Assembly (NCBI GenBank): GCA_937915965.1
Contig: CALGHC010000420.1
Coordinates: forward strand, 1 to 6,234
Direction: 5' to 3'
DNA length: 6,234 nucleotides
Source of the DNA: an uncultured Myxococcales bacterium
GTDB taxonomy: Bacteria > Myxococcota_A > UBA9042
Shown: positions 1-4,244 of the stretch, in pieces
Layout: every line of letters starts with the position of its first letter
Position numbering within the stretch: position 1 is the first letter of the stretch
Notes under the pieces: generated by a model
What the model was told of the DNA's origin: nothing
The model's input: the letters and a program-made list of their open reading frames with translations, nothing else
The model's database searches: none
Made by a program: the position numbers and the translations under genes

Positions 1-750
1 AACACCTGCGTCGCCAAGACCGGCGCGTGCGCGCAGAAGATCGCGCAGAAGTTCAGCACCTGCAACGCGGACAACAACCCGTGCACCATCGACGACACCT
101 GCGATGCATTCGGCGTTTGCCTGACCGGCACCAACGTCTGCACCTGCGAGGAGAACGCGGACTGCGCCGACAAGGAGGACGGCAACGCGTGCAACGGCAC
201 CCTCTTCTGCAACAAGGCGGCCTCGCCGCCCACCTGTCAGGTCAACCCCGACAGCGTGCCTGTGTGCAATGTGGCCGACGACACCGCCTGTGCGCACAAC
301 GTCTGCGAGATCAAGTCCGGCGAGTGCAAGGTCCAGCAGGCTGCCGACTTCTCGGCCTGCGACGACGGCGACAAATGTACCGCGGGAGACGTGTGCGAGC
401 AGGGCGGGTGTGTACCGGGAACCGATGTCTGCACCTGCAAGGAGGACGCGGATTGCTTCGACGACGGCGATTTGTGCAATGGATCGATGTGGTGCGACAA
501 GTCCGGCGACGTGCCGACCTGCAAGGTCAACCCGGCGACCGTCGTGACCTGCGCGAAGCAGGAGAAGGGATGCGCCGAGAACGTATGTCACGCCAAGACG
601 GGCCTGTGCGGCGATGCCGCCAAGGCCGACGGCTGTGACGACAGCGACGCGTGCACGGTCGACATCTGCGGCCTGGTCGACGGCAGCTGTGCCCACACCG
701 CCGTCCTCGACGGCGCGCCGTGCGGTGCCAACAAGGCGTGCGTAGCGGCC
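1..750 (+). repeat. Diverged tandem repeats of about 280-300 bp encoding Cys-rich modules
   Basis: The coding sequence upstream of the FGE-type domain is built from diverged tandem copies. Bases 1-60 are the tail of one copy. Copy A covers 61-357 (99 codons, from C21). Copy B covers 358-633 (92 codons, from C120). A shorter third copy starts at 634 (C212) and ends near 750. Aligned landmarks recur in order: the CxxxxxC-T-x-x-D-x-C opening, a CTC(E/K)E(N/D)ADC block, a DG(N/D)xCNG block, PTC(Q/K)VNP, and the NxC-x-x-K-(T/S)-G-x-C closing block, found at codons 1, 100 and 194. The aligned cysteines are the best-preserved positions, as expected for small disulfide-stabilised modules. The total copy number is unknown because the 5' end is cut off. 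Confidence 0.85.
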
Positions 751-1518
751 AAGTGCGTGACAGTCCCCGAAGGCATGGTGCTTGTGGCCGGCGGCAGCTT
801 CCAGATGGGCTGCAACGCCAAGCTCGACAGCGGCTGCGCCGCCGACGAGAAGCCCCAGCACGCGGTCAAGCTGTCGAACTTCTTGATCGATCGGCTTGAG
901 GTGAGCGTCTCGGAGTACGCCAATTGCGTCACCAATGGGGCCTGCACCGCGGCTGACGAGAGCGGCGCTCACTGCAACTCCGGCAAGGCCGGCCGGGCCC
1001 TGCACCCGATCAACTGCGTCACCTGGTGGCAGGCGTCGGCCTGGTGCGCAGCCGCGGGCAAGCGCCTGGCAACTGAAGCGGAGTGGGAGATGGCGGCGCG
1101 CGGCAGCTGCGCGCTGTGGCCGGACGACTGTGCTGGCAGCGAGCCGGTCTGGCCGTGGGCAGTGAACGCGGCGAGCTGCTCGTATGCGTGGATCGTCGGC
1201 GACAACGCGGCGGGCTGCGACCAGGACGCGACCTCCGTAGTCGGCAAGCAGGCAAAGGACAAGAGCCCCTACGGGGTGCGCGACATGGGCGGCAACGTCA
1301 GCGAGTGGGTGTCGGACTGGTACGCCGCCGACACCTACGCGGGTGGCTCCAACGATGACCCGGCCGGCCCCCAGGCAGGCACCGCCCGTGTGGTCCGCGG
1401 CGGCAACCTGACCTCGGCAGCCGGGGATGCGCGCGCTGGCCGTCGCCAACAGCTCGACCCCAACGCAACCACGGGCGGTGTCGGCTTCCGCTGTGTCAAG
1501 GACGTGGGGGCGCCGTAG
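1..1518 (+). CDS. Cys-rich repeat protein with C-terminal FGE/SUMF-type (formylglycine-generating enzyme-like) domain, 5' partial
   Basis: The last 505 codons of a longer gene, open from base 1 to TAG at 1516-1518; the start and any signal peptide lie outside the window. Residues 1-255 (window numbering) are cysteine-rich tandem repeats with CDDGDxCTxxDxC-type motifs (C21, C120, C212), a style common in exported proteins of Myxococcota. Residues about 256-500 have the FGE-sulfatase (C-type-lectin-like) fold: GMVLVAGGSFQMG (258-269), HPINCVTWW (ends W343), GKRLATEAEWEMAARG, RDMGGNVSEWVSDWY (427-441), RVVRGG (463-468) and GFRCV (495-499). True FGEs carry two catalytic, copper-binding cysteines just after RGG; here residues 469-484 contain none, so formylglycine synthesis is unlikely. 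I infer an extracytoplasmic, probably disulfide-rich protein using the fold for binding or an unknown reaction. The fold is clear, the function unknown. The next gene is 290 bp away, so it is probably a separate transcript. Confidence 0.88.
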   Translation, partial: NTCVAKTGACAQKIAQKFSTCNADNNPCTIDDTCDAFGVCLTGTNVCTCEENADCADKEDGNACNGTLFCNKAASPPTCQVNPDSVPVCNVADDTACAHNVCEIKSGECKVQQAADFSACDDGDKCTAGDVCEQGGCVPGTDVCTCKEDADCFDDGDLCNGSMWCDKSGDVPTCKVNPATVVTCAKQEKGCAENVCHAKTGLCGDAAKADGCDDSDACTVDICGLVDGSCAHTAVLDGAPCGANKACVAAKCVTVPEGMVLVAGGSFQMGCNAKLDSGCAADEKPQHAVKLSNFLIDRLEVSVSEYANCVTNGACTAADESGAHCNSGKAGRALHPINCVTWWQASAWCAAAGKRLATEAEWEMAARGSCALWPDDCAGSEPVWPWAVNAASCSYAWIVGDNAAGCDQDATSVVGKQAKDKSPYGVRDMGGNVSEWVSDWYAADTYAGGSNDDPAGPQAGTARVVRGGNLTSAAGDARAGRRQQLDPNATTGGVGFRCVKDVGAP

Positions 1519-1560
1519 ACGTGCGCCGTGTTTTCGGATTCGCGCCGCTCCACGGAGGCG

Positions 1561-1722
1561 CCACCCGATCCACGCGGTCCACCCGATCCACGCGGTCCAC
1601 GCGGTCCACGCGGTCCACGCGGTCCACGCGGTCCACCCGATCCACGCGGTCCACGCGGTCCACGCGACCGACGCTATCCACGCGATCCACGCGATCCACG
1701 CGACCGACGCTATCCACGCGAT
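1561..1722. repeat. 9-bp tandem minisatellite, 18 units
   Basis: Eighteen consecutive 9-bp units fill this stretch with no indels. The main unit is CCACGCGGT; variants are CCACCCGAT, CCACGCGAT, CCACGCGAC and CGACGCTAT. Higher-order structure is visible. The dimer CCACCCGAT+CCACGCGGT occurs three times (1561-1578, 1579-1596, 1633-1650). A 27-bp trimer is perfectly duplicated at 1660-1686 and 1696-1722, 36 bp apart. Variants cluster: GGT units dominate the left half and GAT/GAC/TAT units the right. This suggests local duplication by slippage or unequal exchange. Because the period is a multiple of three, every frame gives a simple peptide repeat: Ser-Thr-Arg, Pro-Arg-Gly-like, His-Ala-Val-like, or Val-Asp-Arg on the other strand. 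Confidence 0.95.
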
Positions 1723-1800
1723 CCGCGGTCGCGCGCGCCCTCGACCACGGCTATCCGCTGTCCTACGATGGCACCCGCGCGCGGGGCGCGTGGCCACCAC

Positions 1801-1803
1801 AGG
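1801..1803 (+). promoter_or_regulatory. Shine-Dalgarno site for the first ATPase
   Basis: AGG, followed by T (AGGT), lies five bases before the ATG at 1809. This supports that ATG rather than the far-upstream GTG at 1521 as the start. No other ATG, GTG or TTG in this frame lies close to the P-loop. Confidence 0.6.
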
Positions 1804-1808
1804 TAGAC

Positions 1809-2801
1809 ATGCAGGCACTGCTCGATCGCAACATTCTCCTCGTCACCGGCAAGGGCGGCGTCGGTAAATCCACCGTCGCTCAAGTGCTCGCCCGATGGGC
1901 GGCGCGGCGCGGGCAGCGCGTGCTGCTGGTCGAGTTTGAGGCGCTCTCGCGCGCGGCAGCCGTGTACGGCAAGGCCGAGGCCCCCCCGGACCCGGAGCTG
2001 GTCGACAAAAACCTGTGGCTGGTCCACCTGGACGCCGAGCACGTGCTGCACAGCTTCGCCCGCGAACAGCTCAAGTTTGAAGCGGCCGCCCGCATGGTGA
2101 TGCGCAACAAGACCGTGCGCGGTTTCTTCCTGGCGATGCCGGCGATCAAGTCGGTATTGTTCCTCTACCACCTCTGGCGGCTCGAGACGCGCCACGGTCC
2201 CGACGGTGACGGCAGCTACCAGCTCATCGTCTGCGATCTGCCCACCAGCGGATTCGTCATCGGGATGCACGCCGTCCCAGCGATGCTGCGCCAGGTCTTC
2301 AGCGTCGGACCGCTCGCGGCGTACGCGCGCGGCATCGAAGAGATGGTCTTCGATCGGCGTCGCACCGGAGTGGTGCTCGTCACCCTCGCCGAAGAGATGC
2401 CGACCGTCGAGACGCTTGAGCTGGGCATGGCCCTAAAGGATCGTTTCGGCATCGAGCCGACGGCGGTGATCGCCAACAGTATCTACCCCGAGGCGATGCC
2501 CCCCGACGACCTCGCGGCGCTCGCCGAGATGATGACCTCGCTCGATGCCGCCGCCCCAACGGCGGCGGTGGGCACCGAGGCCGACGCAGGGGTCGCGGGG
2601 TTGATGTGGGCAGCGCACCTGCTCAACGACCGTCATCAACGCGCTCGTGCGCTGCTGCCCAGCCTACACGAGGCCTTCCGCGACCGCCTTATCGAGCTGC
2701 CGCACCTCTTTCGACGGCAACTTGGGCAGGCGGGCCTCGACATCCTGGTCGACGCGGTCGAGGCTTCGACCGGCCTCAGTCCCGCCGAACACGCGCAGTA
2801 G
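1809..2801 (+). CDS. ArsA/Get3-family ATPase, first of a pair (signature-Lys subunit)
   Basis: Encodes 330 residues, probably a cytosolic P-loop ATPase of the ArsA/Get3 (SIMIBI) family. Residues 14-22 are GKGGVGKST, a deviant Walker A motif with signature Lys15 and P-loop Lys20. Switch II is D143-L-P-T-S-G. A VLVTLAEEMPTVETLEL stretch and an N-S-I-Y-P motif fit the family's C-terminal nucleotide-base region. The switch I DPA motif is replaced by E44-A-L, with the same 24-residue spacing from the P-loop Lys. The only cysteine is C142, so both the Get3 zinc-binding CXXC and the ArsA metalloid-site cysteines are missing; arsenite transport is unlikely. A hydrophobic stretch near residues 107-122 (FFLAMPAIKSVLFLYH) could be a client- or partner-binding helix. 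ATG 1809 is chosen for its ribosome site and because the P-loop then starts at residue 14. The GTG at 1521 would add 96 residues, mostly Ser-Thr-Arg repeats. The gene is paired with the related ATPase 66 bp downstream. Confidence 0.9.
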   Translation: MQALLDRNILLVTGKGGVGKSTVAQVLARWAARRGQRVLLVEFEALSRAAAVYGKAEAPPDPELVDKNLWLVHLDAEHVLHSFAREQLKFEAAARMVMRNKTVRGFFLAMPAIKSVLFLYHLWRLETRHGPDGDGSYQLIVCDLPTSGFVIGMHAVPAMLRQVFSVGPLAAYARGIEEMVFDRRRTGVVLVTLAEEMPTVETLELGMALKDRFGIEPTAVIANSIYPEAMPPDDLAALAEMMTSLDAAAPTAAVGTEADAGVAGLMWAAHLLNDRHQRARALLPSLHEAFRDRLIELPHLFRRQLGQAGLDILVDAVEASTGLSPAEHAQ

Positions 2802-2867
2802 CCAACGACGCCGGCAAGCTGGCCGGGTGATTTCAGTGCGACACCTGCTGCCGCACCCTCAGGACCG
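2802..2867. other. 66-bp spacer between the two ATPase genes
   Basis: This short gap is compatible with co-transcription. It contains a small inverted repeat (CCGGC at 2811-2815, GCCGG at 2822-2826, 6-nt loop) with no T-run after it, so it is not a convincing terminator. No promoter-like element is evident. Confidence 0.5.
2861..2864 (+). promoter_or_regulatory. Possible Shine-Dalgarno site for the second ATPase
   Basis: AGGA stands three bases before the ATG at 2868, closer than the usual 5-9 bases. It is the only purine-rich candidate, and no alternative start in this frame lies nearby. Coupling to translation of the upstream ATPase across 66 bp is possible but not shown. Confidence 0.4.
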
Positions 2868-4112
2868 ATGCACGACGCTCTCGCCACCAACGCCCTGATC
2901 GACTGCCTGGAGCGACGCGACCTGATCGTCTGCGTCGGTAGCGGCGGTGTCGGCAAGACGACGACGGCGGCAGCGTTGGGCCTTGCCGCGGCGCTGCGGG
3001 GTCGCAGCGTCCTGGTGCTGACCATCGATCCCGCCAAACGCCTGCTGCAGGCGCTCGGCCTGCCCACAGACGGCGCGGCGACCAACGAGCCGTTGGAAGT
3101 GCTGCCGCGCCTGGCCGATCAGCTCAACCTGCCCGCTGGCGCCCCGCTGCCCCGGCTCGACGCGATGATGCTCGATCCAGAACGCGGCGCCGATCAGATG
3201 TTCGCCGCCATGCTGCCCGATGCGGCGGAACGCGATCAGGTGCTTGGCAACCGCGTCTATCGGGCGCTCGTGCCGATCCTCAACGCCGCACCAGACTACG
3301 TCGCGCTGGACCTGATCGCGCGCCTGCACGAATCCGGCAGCTACGACCTGCTTGTCCTCGACACGCCGCCGACTCACAACGCGCTGGACTTCGTTCGAGC
3401 GGGCAGCACCCTGTCTTCGTTCATCAACGAACGCGTTCTGGCGTGGTTCGCGCGTGTGCCAGGGGTCGGTGGCAAGCGACGCAGCGGCATCCTGGCACGC
3501 GGCAGCTCGCTCGCGATGGGCCTCTTTGGTCGGCTCTTTGGCGCAGATGTGCTCGTCGACATCGCCGGCTTCTTCGCCAGCTTTACCGACGTTTTGCCCC
3601 GTCTCAAGGCACGCACCCAGCAGACCGACGCCCTGCTGCGCGCCGACCAGACCCGCTTCATCGCGGTGACGGCACCCGGCGAGACCTCTCTGCGCGAGGC
3701 GCGCCACCTCTTCGACGTACTCAAGGACCACGAACTGGCGGTGGCTGGCTTCGTCGTCAACCGCGTAGTCGAGGCGCCAGAGTCGATTCGTGGGGACGCC
3801 GGGCGCAAGCAGGCCGTCAGCAAGGTCATCGAACAGATGCGCGGCACGGGAATGGACCAGGCCAGCGCCGATCGCCTCGGTGACCTGCTGGCACAAGGCG
3901 CCGCGAGAATGGGCCACCTGGACGCGTCGGACCGCAACCACGTGGACGCCCTGCGCAGCAGTGCGGCGCCGGGAGTCTTCTGTAGCGTCGTCGCCCAACT
4001 TGAGCACGACATTCATGCCCTGCCCGAGCTGCGCGACCTGGGCGAGCGCCTGCTGGCTGGACTGCGATCGCCGGTCGTATTGGAGTCGGCCGCGCCGTTG
4101 AAGCCCCAGTGA
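2868..4112 (+). CDS. ArsA/Get3-family ATPase, second of a pair (DPA-switch subunit)
   Basis: Encodes 414 residues, probably cytosolic. The P-loop at 24-32 is GSGGVGKTT: Ser25 stands where family members of the deviant Walker A class have the signature lysine, while P-loop Lys30 is present. Switch I is intact (TIDPAKRL, D54-P55-A56), at the position of the catalytic Asp in Get3. Switch II is D165-T-P-P-T-H-N-A-L, and an FVVNRVV stretch with N298 fits the adenine-recognition Asn. Only three cysteines are present (C13, C22 and one near the C-terminus) with no CXXC, so no Get3-type zinc site. Residues about 190-245 are rich in Gly, Phe and Leu, like the hydrophobic client-binding subdomain of the family. 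The GSGGVGKTT plus TIDPA(K/R)RL combination resembles, from memory, the second member of the paired Get3-like ATPases of actinobacteria (Rv3679/Rv3680 type). I infer a heterodimer with the upstream ATPase. The client is unknown. Confidence 0.9.
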   Translation: MHDALATNALIDCLERRDLIVCVGSGGVGKTTTAAALGLAAALRGRSVLVLTIDPAKRLLQALGLPTDGAATNEPLEVLPRLADQLNLPAGAPLPRLDAMMLDPERGADQMFAAMLPDAAERDQVLGNRVYRALVPILNAAPDYVALDLIARLHESGSYDLLVLDTPPTHNALDFVRAGSTLSSFINERVLAWFARVPGVGGKRRSGILARGSSLAMGLFGRLFGADVLVDIAGFFASFTDVLPRLKARTQQTDALLRADQTRFIAVTAPGETSLREARHLFDVLKDHELAVAGFVVNRVVEAPESIRGDAGRKQAVSKVIEQMRGTGMDQASADRLGDLLAQGAARMGHLDASDRNHVDALRSSAAPGVFCSVVAQLEHDIHALPELRDLGERLLAGLRSPVVLESAAPLKPQ

Positions 4113-4156
4113 GGGCTGTGCTAGTTTTGCACTTCACTCAAGCGTTCCGGCGCCGA

Positions 4157-4170
4157 CGCGGCCGGCCGCG
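4157..4170. repeat. 14-bp perfect palindrome upstream of the kinase
   Basis: CGCGGCCGGCCGCG is identical to its reverse complement and lies 74 bp before the kinase start. In GC-rich DNA such palindromes arise easily by chance. Its position between genes is the only argument for a role. Confidence 0.3.
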
Positions 4171-4229
4171 GTCAGTACAACGGCACAATCGCGGCGGACC
4201 GGTCGGTAGACGGCGCGACAACGGATGAC

Positions 4230-4233
4230 GGAG
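4230..4233 (+). promoter_or_regulatory. Possible Shine-Dalgarno site for the kinase
   Basis: GGAG lies 11 bases before the ATG at 4245, slightly long but usable. Reading back in frame from 4245, no ATG, GTG or TTG occurs before the in-frame TAG at 4122-4124, so 4245 is the first possible conventional start. Confidence 0.5.
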
Positions 4234-4244
4234 CGAGCCAGTTC

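Larger units (their letters stand above)
1519..1808. other. Intergenic region between the FGE-fold gene and the first ATPase
   Basis: This 290-bp spacer consists of a short unique stretch (1519-1560), an 18-unit 9-bp minisatellite (1561-1722) and an 86-bp GC-rich leader. The leader contains a perfect 12-bp palindrome (CCCGCGCGCGGG, 1774-1785) and ends in the ribosome binding site of the ATPase gene. The frame of the ATPase stays open through the whole spacer back to a GTG at 1521. A 9-bp period keeps all frames open, so this alone does not show translation. I see no recognisable sigma-70 or sigma-54 promoter and no hairpin followed by a T-run. Confidence 0.7.
4113..4244. other. 132-bp spacer before the kinase gene
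   Basis: The first 30 bases are richer in A/T than their surroundings (4117-4142). They contain TTGCAC at 4127-4132, which resembles a sigma-70 -35 box but has no matching -10 element at 16-18 bp. A perfect 14-bp palindrome, CGCGGCCGGCCGCG, occupies 4157-4170. It has no loop and no following T-run, so it is a possible operator-like site or chance in GC-rich DNA rather than a terminator. The spacer could hold a kinase promoter, but none can be assigned. Confidence 0.4.

Noticed and set aside
1542..1561. Hairpin after the FGE-fold gene as a terminator
   Set aside because: The stem is 5 bp with a 10-nt loop and no T-run. It overlaps the first base of the minisatellite and is too weak to call.
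1496..1717. Val-Asp-Arg repeat frame on the - strand of the minisatellite
   Set aside because: Same reason as the + strand peptides: it is a by-product of the 9-bp period, with no start signal or domain.
1561..1722. CRISPR array
   Set aside because: Units are contiguous 9-mers without spacers, and no cas gene is present.
1528..1806. Collagen-like Gly-Pro-Arg peptide frame through the minisatellite
   Set aside because: Any frame of a 9-bp repeat gives a periodic peptide. It has no ribosome site, overlaps the ATPase leader, and has no sequence support outside the array.
2811..2826. Hairpin between the ATPase genes as a terminator
   Set aside because: The stem is only 5 bp and no T-run follows it, so read-through into the second ATPase is more likely.
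2859..4016. Long open frame on the - strand opposite the second ATPase
   Set aside because: It is antisense to a gene with clear family motifs and has no recognisable domain. Long antisense frames are expected in GC-rich coding DNA.
4116..4132. Sigma-54 type promoter (TGGCAC-N5-TTGCA) before the kinase
   Set aside because: TTGCA is present at 4127-4131, but the -24 half reads CTGTGC and lacks the required GG.
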